Assembly: GCA_965200115.1 (NCBI GenBank)
Contig: OZ241336.1
Coordinates: 1,860,001-1,924,000 of the forward strand
From: JAPOUP01 sp026708635
GTDB lineage: Bacteria; Pseudomonadota; Alphaproteobacteria; Rhodobacterales; Rhodobacteraceae
Direction: 5' to 3'
DNA: 64,000 bases
Shown here: in pieces, positions 44,406 to 53,521 of the stretch
Layout of the letters: each line of letters begins with the position of its first letter
How positions within the stretch are numbered: the stretch's first letter is position 1
Notes under the pieces: generated by a model
The model's input: only the letters and a program-made list of their open reading frames with translations
What the model was told of the DNA's origin: nothing
The model's database searches: none
Program-made: the position numbers and the translations under genes

Positions 44406-45491
44406 ATGAGTTCACTCGAATTGCGGAACGTGACGAAACACTACGGCCCCGTTGTCGCCGTGGATGGGGTGAATTTCGCGAGCGAAAGCGGCGAATTCAT
44501 TGCCCTTCTTGGGCCATCTGGCTGCGGCAAGAGTTCGACAATGCGCATGATTGCCGGTCTCGAAAAGGTATCCGGCGGCGAGATCCTGTTCAACGGCGAA
44601 CGGGTCAATGAACTGCCGCCTCGCGACCGGAATGTGGCGTTGGCCTTTGAGTCCTACGCGCTCTACTCACCTTTAACGGTTCGCGATAACCTGACGCTTC
44701 CGCTCAGGGGTCACCTCAGCGAGGCCGAAATCGACGCCCGCGTAAACGAGATGGCGAACCGCTTCGAGTTGTCGGACATCATGGACCGAAAACCGGCGCA
44801 CCTTTCCGGGGGCCAGAGTCAAAGGGTTTCGCTGTCCCGCGCGTTGATCCGAGAACCGCGCGTGCTGCTGCTGGACGAACCGCTCTCGCACCTCGACCAT
44901 CGTCTCAGGACCGTAATTCGCGCACGTATACGCAATATGCATGATCGCATGCGCAGCACGACGACCGTTTACGTTACCCACGACCAGGAAGAGGCGATTG
45001 CGCTTGCCGATCGAATAATCGTCATGAACGATGCGACGTTCCAGCAGATTGGCACGGTGGACGAACTTTGGAACCAGCCGAAAAACCTGTTTGTAGGCGG
45101 CTTTCTCGGTGATCCGGCGATGAATTTCATTGATGCGGAGCGACAGGACGGCGGCATCCGCATCCAGGGTGACATCTTGCTGAACGGCATCAATTCAGTC
45201 TGCGGGCAAGCCAAGAGCGTCGCGCTCGGCGTTCGTCCCGACTGGATCACCATTGGGCCCGACGGCGCCGATGGGGCCGCGCTTCCCGGACGCGTTATCG
45301 TTAATGAGTTTCAGGGGGACCGCTGCGTAGTAACGGTGGATACACCTGCGGGGCAGATGAAGGTACTGGCTGACGAAATGTATGACGGCACCCGCGAAGA
45401 CACCGTTTCGCTTTATATCGATCAGTCGCGGGTCGTTGTTTTCGATCGCGCCAGCGGTGCGGTGGTTGGCGAAAACCCAGCCGCGAACTGA
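44406..45491 (+). CDS. ABC transporter ATPase, sugar/polyol type (second)
   Basis: A 361-residue MalK-like ATPase. It carries LGPSGCGKSSTMRMIAGLE (Walker A), LSGGQSQRVSLSRALIREP (signature), VLLLDEPLSHLDHR (Walker B) and THDQEEAIALAD (switch). The Q-loop region again has Glu (FESYALYSPL). Having two different ATPases with the same Glu change suggests an asymmetric pair. The start at 44406 overlaps no other gene; a frame from 44343 lies inside the first ATPase gene. Confidence 0.92.
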   Translation: MSSLELRNVTKHYGPVVAVDGVNFASESGEFIALLGPSGCGKSSTMRMIAGLEKVSGGEILFNGERVNELPPRDRNVALAFESYALYSPLTVRDNLTLPLRGHLSEAEIDARVNEMANRFELSDIMDRKPAHLSGGQSQRVSLSRALIREPRVLLLDEPLSHLDHRLRTVIRARIRNMHDRMRSTTTVYVTHDQEEAIALADRIIVMNDATFQQIGTVDELWNQPKNLFVGGFLGDPAMNFIDAERQDGGIRIQGDILLNGINSVCGQAKSVALGVRPDWITIGPDGADGAALPGRVIVNEFQGDRCVVTVDTPAGQMKVLADEMYDGTREDTVSLYIDQSRVVVFDRASGAVVGENPAAN

Positions 45492-45541
45492 CGCTGGTTG
45501 GATGGTTCCCGAAAAGCCAATTCATTGAAGAAGGCAATTCG

Positions 45542-46522
45542 ATGCGCGCGATCTTATGTTCAAAACCGCAGGACGACCTTTCGACAACGAGGCTTACTGA
45601 AGTCGATGTCAAGGAGCCAGGCCCCGGTGAAGCCTTGGTCCGGGTGGAAGCGGTCTCCCTGAACCCGGTCGACTGGAAGCTGTGCGCCGGGGTCGCGCCG
45701 TGGTGGCACGAACCGCACATTGTCGGCCTCGACGCCGCTGGAGTCATTGAGGCCATGGGTACCGAGGTTACCGGTTGGTCGGTGGGCGAGCGCGTGGTCT
45801 GGCACGGAAATCTTGGTCGGGACGGTGTCTTCGCCGAATTTGCCGTGACGCCGGTTCATGTAATGAGCCGAATTCCCGAGACCGTCAGCTTCACGGATGC
45901 CGCCGCCATTCCATGTGCGGGTTACACAGCCTACCAGGGTCTTGTCCGCAAGGCCCGGATTCAGTCCGGTGAGACCATTGTGGTCCAGGGAGCAACTGGC
46001 GGATCCGGTGGTTTCGCGGTGCAGATCGCCAAGGCGACGGGACTTCACGTCATCGCTCTCGCGAAGACCGAAGACGCTGACTGGGCCCGGCGGCTCGGTG
46101 CGGATGCCGTTTTGGACTATCGCTCAGACAGTTTGCCGGCGGAGCTCCGCGCCGCGAATGGTGGCGACGGCGCTGACGTCATGTTCGAGGTCGTCAACCC
46201 GGGAGACGCTCGCAAATCGCTGGATTTGTTACGCTACAACGGCCAACTCGTCACCATCGATCCGCTGCCATGTCTCGAACACACCCCGGCCTATACCTAC
46301 GCAGCCTCAATTCATGAAGTTGCGCTGGGTGGCGCCTATGCGGCAGGCCACCTCCCAACCCAGCGTGACCTTGCCGCCATTGGCGATGAGATGCTAGGTC
46401 TGCTAGCCGACGGCAAACTCGATCCGATGATTAGCGAAACTTTGCGATTTGAGGAGATCCCGAGTGCGCTCGACAGACTGCGGCAACGCCGGGTCAAAGG
46501 GAAACTTGTCGCGGTCGTCTGA
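45542..46522 (+). CDS. zinc-type alcohol dehydrogenase-like / quinone oxidoreductase
   Basis: A 326-residue medium-chain reductase. It has the N-terminal GroES-like domain (PGEALVRVEAVSLNPVDWKL) and a Rossmann motif VVQGATGGSGGFAVQIAKA near residue 147. The zinc-binding cysteines of alcohol dehydrogenases are absent, so it is closer to NADPH quinone oxidoreductases (enoyl reductases). It lies 50 bp after the ABC operon on the same strand and may belong to it. The substrate is unknown. Confidence 0.85.
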   Translation: MRAILCSKPQDDLSTTRLTEVDVKEPGPGEALVRVEAVSLNPVDWKLCAGVAPWWHEPHIVGLDAAGVIEAMGTEVTGWSVGERVVWHGNLGRDGVFAEFAVTPVHVMSRIPETVSFTDAAAIPCAGYTAYQGLVRKARIQSGETIVVQGATGGSGGFAVQIAKATGLHVIALAKTEDADWARRLGADAVLDYRSDSLPAELRAANGGDGADVMFEVVNPGDARKSLDLLRYNGQLVTIDPLPCLEHTPAYTYAASIHEVALGGAYAAGHLPTQRDLAAIGDEMLGLLADGKLDPMISETLRFEEIPSALDRLRQRRVKGKLVAVV

Positions 46523-47172
46523 ACAGGATGCCCGGGCCGACTCATGTCAGCGCGGACGAATTGGACCTGTCGCGGGACTGTGCCCCTCCTTTGACCGCGT
46601 ATCGTGTCGCGAATAAGAACGCAGATGGCATCACGACCGACCGAGGAGTTTCGCGCGGAGGCAGCGGTGCGCGTAGCCCTGTTGAGCGACCATTCCCGAA
46701 CTACGCAAAAAGGGCACACCTTCAGGATATGTAAGCGGCGACGATACTTCGAGTAACGTCTCTCGGGTCAGGGGCGTAAATCCCACACCGAAAGGTGAGC
46801 GTGGATAAGCGTTCAGCCCCGGGTCAGGGATGTATCAATACCCCCCGGTTGCCCCAACCCATTACATGGGGCGCACAATCTTTCAAAGTCCCCTACTTAT
46901 AGGCGGTGTAATGAATCGGGCCACGGAAAGTGGCCTACATATACGCTACAAGCCGCGTACTCTCTCCCGCATAGACATTTCCCTCCAGCGTGTTGGGGAT
47001 GTAGCAAGAGGATTCCCTGGCGACGGACATGCGGTCCCCGGAACGGCCGCGCCCGCCATCCCGGCCTTGAACCGGCGCTTCGCCGCCTTCCGGTGGGATG
47101 GAATGGTCCTCCGGAATCCCTGACGCGGACGCCGGGCGGAAAATAAACGGTCCCGGAGCGGGCAGCGCGTGA
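46523..47172. other. 650-bp stretch without a recognised gene
   Basis: Codon usage and frames do not support a gene. GTAAGCGGCGACGATACTTC at 46731-46750 resembles the GTAAGCG outer end of IS66-family elements, but no partner end was found. The rest, including the GC-poor 46830-46960, shows nothing I recognise. Confidence 0.35.
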
Positions 47173-47178
47173 TAGGCT
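47173..47178 (+). promoter_or_regulatory. possible -10 box of a leaderless HNH gene
   Basis: TAGGCT lies exactly six bases before the ATG at 47185, as in the small membrane protein genes; no Shine-Dalgarno precedes the start. The -35 region (47150-47155, GTCCCG) is poor, so this is weaker than the other two examples. Confidence 0.35.
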
Positions 47179-47184
47179 CGCCAC

Positions 47185-47817
47185 ATGCCGGACTTCCTCG
47201 CGCCGCGGGCGTGCTTTCGCGACCCGATCTCCGAGATATTCCATGCCGCCGAGCTTCTGGACCGGGCCGTGGACGCGCACCTGGCCGACGACCGCGCCCT
47301 GACCGCGCGGCTCATCGCCTCCGCCGACATGCCGGAAGTCAGGGAATGGGTCGAATCCATCTGGGGGAGCGCGTCCCGCGACATCCACCGCGTCCGGGAA
47401 GTGAAGGGGGCGCCCCCGACGCTCGGCGAGGCTGCCCGGGATCCAAGGCGCAAGGCCACCGGGGGCCAGGAAAGGGCGCTGATCGAGCGCGACGGCTTCC
47501 GGTGCGGGTTCTGCGGCATTCCGGTCGTGCGCACCGAAATCAGGCAAGCCATGCATCGCGAATACCCGCGGGCGCTGCCCTGGGGAAGGAGGAACGCTGA
47601 GCAGCATGCCGCGTTTCAGTGCCTTTGGATGCAGTTCGACCATGTGCTCCCACACAGCCGCGGCGGCCGCACCGACCTCGACAACCTTGTCGTCACCTGC
47701 GGCCCCTGCAACTACGGGAGGTCGGAGGCGACGCTCGAGGAGGTCGGGCTGGTCGATCCCCGAACCCGTCCGTTGCCGCGGTCCGGATGGGACGGCTTGG
47801 AACGCTTCTTGAGCTGA
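47185..47817 (+). CDS. HNH endonuclease-family protein
   Basis: A 210-residue protein. A zinc-finger-type pair CGFCG near residue 110 and CGPCNYGR near 172 frame the HNH core (FDHVLPHSRGGRTDLDNLVVTC, His-Asn-His region near 152-170). The preceding GGQERALIERDGFRC is the usual lead-in. The N-terminal 90 residues have no known fold. It cuts DNA in general; mobile-element or defence roles are common. It faces the restriction-fold-like gene at 48007. There is no RBS and the start probably begins the transcript. Confidence 0.85.
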   Translation: MPDFLAPRACFRDPISEIFHAAELLDRAVDAHLADDRALTARLIASADMPEVREWVESIWGSASRDIHRVREVKGAPPTLGEAARDPRRKATGGQERALIERDGFRCGFCGIPVVRTEIRQAMHREYPRALPWGRRNAEQHAAFQCLWMQFDHVLPHSRGGRTDLDNLVVTCGPCNYGRSEATLEEVGLVDPRTRPLPRSGWDGLERFLS

Positions 47818-48006
47818 CGGAACTCCGCGGTCCGGACCGGTCCCACGAACCGGCTGTCGAGAGCCCGCGGGCCGTCGCCTTCCAACATGACCCGACCGTC
47901 ACGGATCCCGGCGACGCGCTTCAGGACATGCGGTCCGTCCGGAAGGTCGGGCGAGCACAGTCCCGCGTACCACGGGGCGGGAGACGGCTTCAATGCCCGA
48001 ACGGAG

Positions 48007-48489
48007 CTAGACATCCGGTGGCTTCCGCACTTCCGGAAGCTTCCCGCTTTCCGGGATGTCTTTCGCGATCCCGGCGAGACGCGTCAGCGAAATCGGACGC
48101 TGGCCGTTTTTCCCCATCCCGCCCGCGGCGGCCCATGCGGGAGCGCCCGGCCCGTTGAACGCGACCCGGATCGAGCCACCCTTCGGGCGATGCAGGACAA
48201 TAAGGTGGTCCGGGTCGCTCCGGATCGCCACGCGGGGGCCGCACTCGGTCTGGGTAAGCTTGATCTCGACCCTCCTGCCGTCACGGGCCCTCGCGTCATG
48301 GCCCGGAGTTCCGGACGGGTTCAGTTCCAGATCGAAGATGTAGGCGGCGATGACCTCCCCTATGCTGCCGACCAGATGTCCGTCCAGCGTGAACCGGCGG
48401 CCGGGAAACATCCGCCCGAGTCCGTCGGACGCGGTGTGCAGGTCGTCAAGGTAACGTTTCACCCTCTCCCAGTCGACATCCCCGTTCAT
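48007..48489 (-). CDS. restriction endonuclease-like (DUF6998-type) protein
   Basis: A 160-residue protein. Its core GHLVGSIGEVIAAYIFDLEL, then GHDARARDGRRVEIKLTQ, has the E...D...ExK order of the PD-(D/E)xK nuclease fold and resembles a domain I know as DUF6998. The start MNGDVDWERVKRYLDDLHTA is well formed. It converges with the HNH gene 190 bp away. No methyltransferase lies near, so it is not a standard restriction system. Confidence 0.65.
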   Translation of the reverse strand: MNGDVDWERVKRYLDDLHTASDGLGRMFPGRRFTLDGHLVGSIGEVIAAYIFDLELNPSGTPGHDARARDGRRVEIKLTQTECGPRVAIRSDPDHLIVLHRPKGGSIRVAFNGPGAPAWAAAGGMGKNGQRPISLTRLAGIAKDIPESGKLPEVRKPPDV

Positions 48490-48706
48490 TGCGGGCCTTT
48501 CGCTACAGTCGGATCGGGTCCTGTGGATATAGCCGGAACCGGGCGTGGTCCAGAGCGTTCCTGCCGTCCCCGTCAGTTCGGCGCTGCTGGCATCTGCGGA
48601 AAACGGCGGGGCGGAAGGACCGGCTGGCGCGACGCCCTCGGCGGGAGAAAGAGGGAATAAGACAAAATATATGATTATGGGTTATCGCAGGGTGCGGAAT
48701 GAGTGA

Positions 48707-50152
48707 TCATTCCGGCTCCGCCTGATAGACAAGTTTCTCGTCGCATGGAGCCACGCGCAGAATATTGGTCGATCCCGGTTTATTGAACGGAACCCCCGCC
48801 GTGACCACGATCTGGTCAAGCTCGGACGCAAACCCATGTTCCTGCGCCGCGGTTACGGCCCGGATGACCGCCTGCTTGAAACGACCCATCTCCCCGACCT
48901 CGATACAATGCGCGCCCCAGGTCAGACACAGCCGCCGTGCCGTGCTTTTCAGACCCGCCATCGCGACGATCGGTACTATCGGGCGCTCGCGTGCCACGAG
49001 AGCCACCGTCGTCCCCGACTGCGTAAAGCAGAAAATCGCCTTTATGTCCGTCGTCTCGGCGATTTCCCGAGCGGCAGAAACAATTCCGTCGGGCACGCTG
49101 GCCGTCCTCACGCCACGGGAAGCGGCGATAATGTCTCGATAGGTGGGATCGCTCTCGACCTCTATAGCGACGTTGTTCATCGTGTTCACGGCCTCAATGG
49201 GATATTTTCCCGCGGCCGATTCCGCGGAAAGCATGACCGCGTCCGCGCCTTCATAGATTGCGGTCGCGACATCCGAAACCTCCGCCCGGGTGGGTACCGG
49301 CGACGAAATCATGCTCTCCAGCATCTGGGTCGCAATGATCACCGGCTTCGCCGCGTCGCGTGACTTGCGCACCAGCTGCTTCTGAATGGGGGGAACGTTC
49401 TGGACGGGAAGCTCGACACCCAGATCGCCGCGGGCCACCATAATCGCGTCCGAAACCTCAAGTATATCGTCGAACGCCTTTACCGCCGCGGGTTTTTCAA
49501 TCTTCGCCATTACCGACGCACGGTCATTCACCAGACCTCGGGCCTCCCGAACATCCTCCGCGCGCTGAACGAATGAAAGAGCGACCCAGTCGACGCCCAG
49601 GGAGCAGGCGAAGTCGAGATCCGCGCGATCCTTGTCCGTCAGCGCGGTCAGTGGAAGTACAACGTCCGGCACGTTGACACCTTTCCGATCGGAAATCCCG
49701 CCTCCCGTCACCACTTTGCATTCCGCGAAATCCGCACCGCAGCTTTCGACTTCGAGCCGGATCTTCCCGTCATTCACAAGCAATGGTGTCCCGGGCACCA
49801 GCGCGTCCAGAATCTCGCGATGCGGAAGGCTGACGCGGGAGGCATTCCCCGGTGTCTCGTCAAGATCGAAGCGGAATGGCTGTCCCTCCTCGAGGGTTTC
49901 GCTTCCGTTGGCGAACACCCCGCAGCGCAGCTTCGGTCCCTGAAGATCGGCGATGATGGCGATTGGGCGTTCGGTATCCTCTTCAACCTTCCGCACGGTA
50001 GCGTGGAGTGTCCTGAAAGCATTATGGTCGCCATGGCTCATGTTTAGCCGAAATACGTCCGCACCGGCCTCAAACAGCGACCGTATCGTTTCATAGCTGT
50101 TGGACACAGGGCCCAGGGTGGCGACAATTTTCACATTTCTGAAACGTCTCAT
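48707..50152 (-). CDS. pyk: pyruvate kinase
   Basis: A 481-residue enzyme. It starts MRRFRNVKIVATLGPVSNSY; the ATG at 50152 is chosen because GGAGGAGAG lies just upstream. Key features are FRLNMSHG near residue 35, ADLQGPKLRCG, the catalytic Lys region VMAKIEKPAAV (the pyruvate kinase signature near 215-225), MVARGDLGVELP and TQMLESM. It makes pyruvate and ATP from phosphoenolpyruvate and ADP. The gene belongs to the chromosomal backbone. GGAATGA-GTGA-TCATTCC (48696-48713) is a small hairpin at the stop codon. Confidence 0.96.
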   Translation of the reverse strand: MRRFRNVKIVATLGPVSNSYETIRSLFEAGADVFRLNMSHGDHNAFRTLHATVRKVEEDTERPIAIIADLQGPKLRCGVFANGSETLEEGQPFRFDLDETPGNASRVSLPHREILDALVPGTPLLVNDGKIRLEVESCGADFAECKVVTGGGISDRKGVNVPDVVLPLTALTDKDRADLDFACSLGVDWVALSFVQRAEDVREARGLVNDRASVMAKIEKPAAVKAFDDILEVSDAIMVARGDLGVELPVQNVPPIQKQLVRKSRDAAKPVIIATQMLESMISSPVPTRAEVSDVATAIYEGADAVMLSAESAAGKYPIEAVNTMNNVAIEVESDPTYRDIIAASRGVRTASVPDGIVSAAREIAETTDIKAIFCFTQSGTTVALVARERPIVPIVAMAGLKSTARRLCLTWGAHCIEVGEMGRFKQAVIRAVTAAQEHGFASELDQIVVTAGVPFNKPGSTNILRVAPCDEKLVYQAEPE

Positions 50153-50270
50153 CTCTCCTCCGCATACCATTGTCGCCAACCTGCCGTCGCGACAGGAACT
50201 CTATGGAATGAATCCATACATAATGTGACAACTGGCGTCTCGCGGCAATCAACTTTACTGTTCGGGATTT

Positions 50271-51038
50271 ATGAGCGACAGGGTTCAGACAGCCCTCCCG
50301 GCTTTCGAGGTCGTCGGCAGGAATCGGCCCGGTCCCTGGCTGATTACCTGCGACCATGCGAGCAACGTGATACCAGCGACAGTCCGCGCTGGCGATCTGG
50401 GGATATCCCCCATCGAAATGGGTCGCCACATCGCCTACGATATCGGAGCCGCCGGGGTAACGAGAGCTCTGTCCCGCCTGCTGGACGCACCCGCAATTCT
50501 TTGCTCCTTTTCCCGACTGATCATAGATCCGAACCGCGGCGAGCATGATCCTACCCTACTGATGCAGCTGAGCGACGGAACTGTGATCGAGGGAAACCGC
50601 GGTATCGACAGCGCCGAGCGGCAGAGGCGGCTCAACCTGTTCTATCGACCGTATCACGCGGAGATCTCGGCCCTGGCCGAAGCAGCGAGCGATCCATTCG
50701 TCTATCTCGCGATCCACAGTTTCGCTCCAAGTCTCCATTCCGGGCCGAGACGTCCCTGGGAAATAGGCGTTCTCTTCTCGAATGAGGATGAAAGATTCGC
50801 GCTCCCGCTAATCGAGCGCCTCGAGGAAGAACCGGACATCCGCGTTGGCAGGAACGAGCCCTATTCGGGTGCCCTTGATGGAGACAGTGTCGACCGCCAT
50901 GCACGGAGATTCGGGCGGCCCAACGCATTGATTGAACTCCGTCATGACCTGATCGGAACCGATGAGGCCCAGTGCGCGTGGGCCGCTCGGCTCGCTCCGA
51001 TTCTAAAGGACGCACTTAAACGTTCGGGCATCCTTTAG
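50271..51038 (+). CDS. N-formylglutamate amidohydrolase family protein
   Basis: A 255-residue protein. Family landmarks are WLITCDHASNVIPATV near residue 22, HIAYDIGAAGVTRALSRLLD, CSFSRLIIDPNRGEHDP near 80 and LAIHSFAPSLHSG near 148. Zinc-binding His/Glu positions are kept. It diverges from pyk by 118 bp. In Rhodobacterales this family is often beside pyk and DUF1244 genes. True N-formylglutamate activity (histidine breakdown) is unproven as no hut genes are present. Confidence 0.9.
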   Translation: MSDRVQTALPAFEVVGRNRPGPWLITCDHASNVIPATVRAGDLGISPIEMGRHIAYDIGAAGVTRALSRLLDAPAILCSFSRLIIDPNRGEHDPTLLMQLSDGTVIEGNRGIDSAERQRRLNLFYRPYHAEISALAEAASDPFVYLAIHSFAPSLHSGPRRPWEIGVLFSNEDERFALPLIERLEEEPDIRVGRNEPYSGALDGDSVDRHARRFGRPNALIELRHDLIGTDEAQCAWAARLAPILKDALKRSGIL

Positions 51039-51115
51039 GGACATCGCATGAGTTGTTCCAACACAGATTCCACTGGGTATCTCATTGATTTACGAAAACA
51101 AGAATTCATGCCGGT

Positions 51116-51349
51116 CTAATCCGGCCGCGCAAATATGTCGTGCGCCTGGCCGGGAAGGATCATGAAGAGCACAAGGTAGCCGAGCGCGGCCACGACGGTC
51201 ACGGCCCTGGTCGTCAGGCCGCCTCTCGAGCGCCCGATCCCCTGGGCGCGGGCCCCCTCGTATGCTGTGGCGTTCGACGCGGCGCCGGAGGGTGCGCGTC
51301 GGCAGGTGATCCATGACCTGCGCGAAGACCGGTTTGCCGGTGTACATGG
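51116..51349 (-). pseudogene. scraps of two transposases (IS4-like and IS5-like)
   Basis: From 51347 the minus strand reads MYTGKPVFAQVMDHLPTRTL, like the start of an IS4-group transposase. It then passes in another frame to GRSRGGLTTRAVTVVAALGY and FMILPGQAHDIF, like the middle of IS5-family transposases (GRSRGGLTTK...GQAHD). The two are joined without any other sequence, so these are leftovers of at least two insertions. Confidence 0.6.
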
Positions 51350-51815
51350 CTGGGGCTCTCCAGATGGGGGAATCGGCTGGAGAGCGTGAATTTCGCGCAC
51401 GGGCGTTTCAAGTCGGTGACACCCACGGAAACCGCTTTTCCTTATTGATTATGGGTGGTTACGGGACTTTCCCGGGAGTTTAACGGGACAGTAGTGATCT
51501 GGATAATTTGTTTGGTAAAGATCGGCACGATCTGACTGACACATTTAAAGAAAGGTCGGGCGCACAGCTTTCAACTGACGGAAATTGGTGGTCTCGACTG
51601 GCACACAAGGTCCGGAAGTGGCTCTGATGCAGTTTCGTGAATGCGCACATAGAATTTGGATTAGGGCAAATTGTACCTGAAGCATTTTCGTTGATGAGAT
51701 GACATTCACCCGCCTGGAGCATGGCTCGAAACCGAAGAGAATCGTGGTCGGCGCCTTGATTGCGTCGCAATCACTGCGTATGGTTTCGTCCGATTGGGCG
51801 GCGGAGGAAATGGAC
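51350..51815. other. spacer without recognised gene
   Basis: About 460 bp. Frames crossing the antitoxin start upstream (from 51699) have no ribosome site and no recognisable product. Composition is more AT-rich than the backbone. No repeats or RNA genes were noticed. Confidence 0.4.
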
Positions 51816-52058
51816 ATGGCGAGCATCACGATCCGTAATCTGGACGACGACGTAAAGGCTCGGCTTCGTAAGCGAGCGGCGGGCAATGGCCGTTCGATGG
51901 AAGAGGAGGCGCGGTTGATTCTGCGCTCGGCGGTCGGCCGGGAAGCCGAGCCGGAGAATCTGGCCGCCTTCATCCACGAGTGCTTCGCGCCCTATGGCGG
52001 CGTGGAACTGGAACCGCCGCCGCGCGGACCCATGCGCGAGCCGCGGCGTTTCGACTGA
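51816..52058 (+). CDS. fitA: FitA/VapB-like ribbon-helix-helix antitoxin
   Basis: An 80-residue protein beginning MASITIRNLDDDVKARLRKR, the FitA type of ribbon-helix-helix DNA-binding domain, then SMEEEARLILRSAV. The C-terminal part would wrap around the PIN toxin encoded next. The ATG at 51816 has GGAGGAA six bases upstream; the ATG at 51810 is too close to it. The pair should repress its own promoter. Confidence 0.85.
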   Translation: MASITIRNLDDDVKARLRKRAAGNGRSMEEEARLILRSAVGREAEPENLAAFIHECFAPYGGVELEPPPRGPMREPRRFD

Positions 52059-52068
52059 GGCGGCGGCA

Positions 52069-52491
52069 TTGCCGGTGTTTGACACGAATGTGCTGTCCGA
52101 GTTGATGCGGCCCGCGCCGAATACCGCGATCACGTCGTGGGTTGCGGAACAAACGACATCGACCCTGTATCTCACGGCAGTCAGCGAGGCGGAGTTACGC
52201 TATGGCCTCGCGATCATGCCGCCGGGGAGGCGACGCGACGGACTGGCGCAGGGACTGGAACGGATGCTGCGAACCGGCTTCGCCAACCGCATTCTCCCGT
52301 TCGACAGCTCCGCCGCATACACCTATGCGGAGATCGCCGCAGCCCGGCGGGCGCTGGGTCGGCCGATGCCGGAGGCCGACTGCCAAATCGCAGCCATCGC
52401 CCGCTCGCGCGACATGGCGGTCGTGACGCGCAACGTGCGGGATTTCGCGGACACGGGCATCGGCGTGATCGACCCATGGACGGACACATGA
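52069..52491 (+). CDS. fitB: FitB/VapC-like PIN-domain toxin
   Basis: About 140 residues from a TTG start at 52069, ten bases after the antitoxin stop. PIN-domain acidic residues are seen in FDTNVLSELMRPAP (Asp near 5), SEAELRYGLA (Glu near 42), MPEADCQIAAIARS (Asp near 103) and VTRNVRDFADTGIGVIDPW (Asp near 122). It would cut RNA when free of FitA. All four catalytic positions are present, so the toxin seems functional. Confidence 0.85.
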   Translation: MPVFDTNVLSELMRPAPNTAITSWVAEQTTSTLYLTAVSEAELRYGLAIMPPGRRRDGLAQGLERMLRTGFANRILPFDSSAAYTYAEIAAARRALGRPMPEADCQIAAIARSRDMAVVTRNVRDFADTGIGVIDPWTDT

Positions 52492-52695
52492 ATCGTTTCC
52501 CCATGTCGGAAAGCATCCGGCGGCGCAGTGGGCGATGACGCCAGACCGTTCTGGGAACGACCTAACGCTCGGATGGCCGCTTGCTGACCTACGGGAGGGT
52601 CAATGGGAATTGCCGGTTTTTTCCTATCCGCTATCGACACCACCCATCGCTTCCGGCTACGCAGCGCCAATGACTTGAATCTAAAGAGGGCATCA

Positions 52696-53004
52696 ATGGA
52701 AGATCAAATCCGGACAGAGCTTGAGGCGGCCGTGTTTCGGCGCCTGAGAGAGCACCTGATGGAAAAACGTACTGACGTCCAGAATATAGATCTCATGAAT
52801 CTCGCGGGCTTCTGCAGGAACTGTTTGTCCCGATGGTATCAGGAAGCGGCGACCGAGCGTGGTGTCGAATTGTCAAAGGAAGAAGGGCGCGAACTATTCT
52901 ATGGCATGCCTTACACTGAGTGGAAAGCCAGGTACCAGACCGAAGCCACCGATGAGCAGCGGTCAGCCTTCGCATCCGCATCGCTATCGAATGATGGAGC
53001 CTGA
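52696..53004 (+). CDS. DUF1244 family protein
   Basis: A 102-residue protein with the DUF1244 core: EAAVFRRLREHLMEKRTDVQ, DLMNLAGFCRNCLSRWYQEA, and GMPYTEWKARYQ. The CRNC pair is conserved in the family. Function is unknown. ATG at 52696 follows AAAGAGGG; an upstream start at 52603 has no domain support. It is usually next to pyruvate kinase or N-formylglutamate hydrolase genes in this order of bacteria; here the FitAB pair and transposase debris lie between. Confidence 0.85.
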   Translation: MEDQIRTELEAAVFRRLREHLMEKRTDVQNIDLMNLAGFCRNCLSRWYQEAATERGVELSKEEGRELFYGMPYTEWKARYQTEATDEQRSAFASASLSNDGA

Positions 53005-53357
53005 ACGCCAGTCACCACTCTTTATAGACAGGTGGATTGATCCCGAGCGAAGATCCAGGCCTTTCAGTTCTCGACCGCTTTCATGGCGCGGAGAACAACC
53101 CGCCCCAGTTGAGAGGGCGTGAGCGCGGTTCCATCCGGGCTGCGGATCACCATCGGTTCCGGGCCCTTTGCGTTGTCGGAATGTCACGGTGTCCGGGAGC
53201 ATGCGCCCTTCCGCGGGAAACTCCGGCGCCTCTCGGATTGCCGTAACCGCAGGGAAGGAAATTCGATGACCGCCTCGGATATCACCAAGGACCGGATCAG
53301 TCTGGATCGCGCTGACTTCTATATGGAACGTATCCGGGAGCTACACGAGGACATCTG

Positions 53358-53521
53358 AAATGGCCCACGCGGTGCATCTGGGGATGGTCGGCCAGGCTTG
53401 ACGTCCTGTCCTCGATCTCATCCTTGAGAGCCTGGGCGGCGGCCGGATTTTCGTCGGAAATGTAATCGACAATGATCAGTGGATCTGCGATGGCCGTGGC
53501 TTTCCATTCAGGATCGGGCAC
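53358..53521 (-). pseudogene. ParE/RelE-family toxin, truncated
   Basis: The frame starts with a GTG at 53521, inside the antitoxin 3' end. It reads MPDPEWKATAIADPLIIVDY, then ISDENPAAAQALKDEIEDRT, the first two helices of a ParE/RelE toxin. After HPQMHRVG (about 53366) similarity stops: the beta sheet with the terminal active residues is missing. The gene was probably cut by a deletion or insertion near 53360. Confidence 0.65.

Noticed and set aside
46897..47655. Minus-strand frames opposite the HNH gene
   Set aside because: The plus-strand HNH motifs are clear; the opposite frames have no motifs and are shadows.
48696..48713. Hairpin at the pyk stop as a rho-independent terminator
   Set aside because: The stem is only 7 bp and no T-run follows on the minus strand.
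53266..53358. 30-codon frame with a good RBS (GGAAGGAAATTCG then ATG)
   Set aside because: No recognisable product and it ends at the truncated ParE toxin; it may be the start of a lost gene but evidence is too thin to call.
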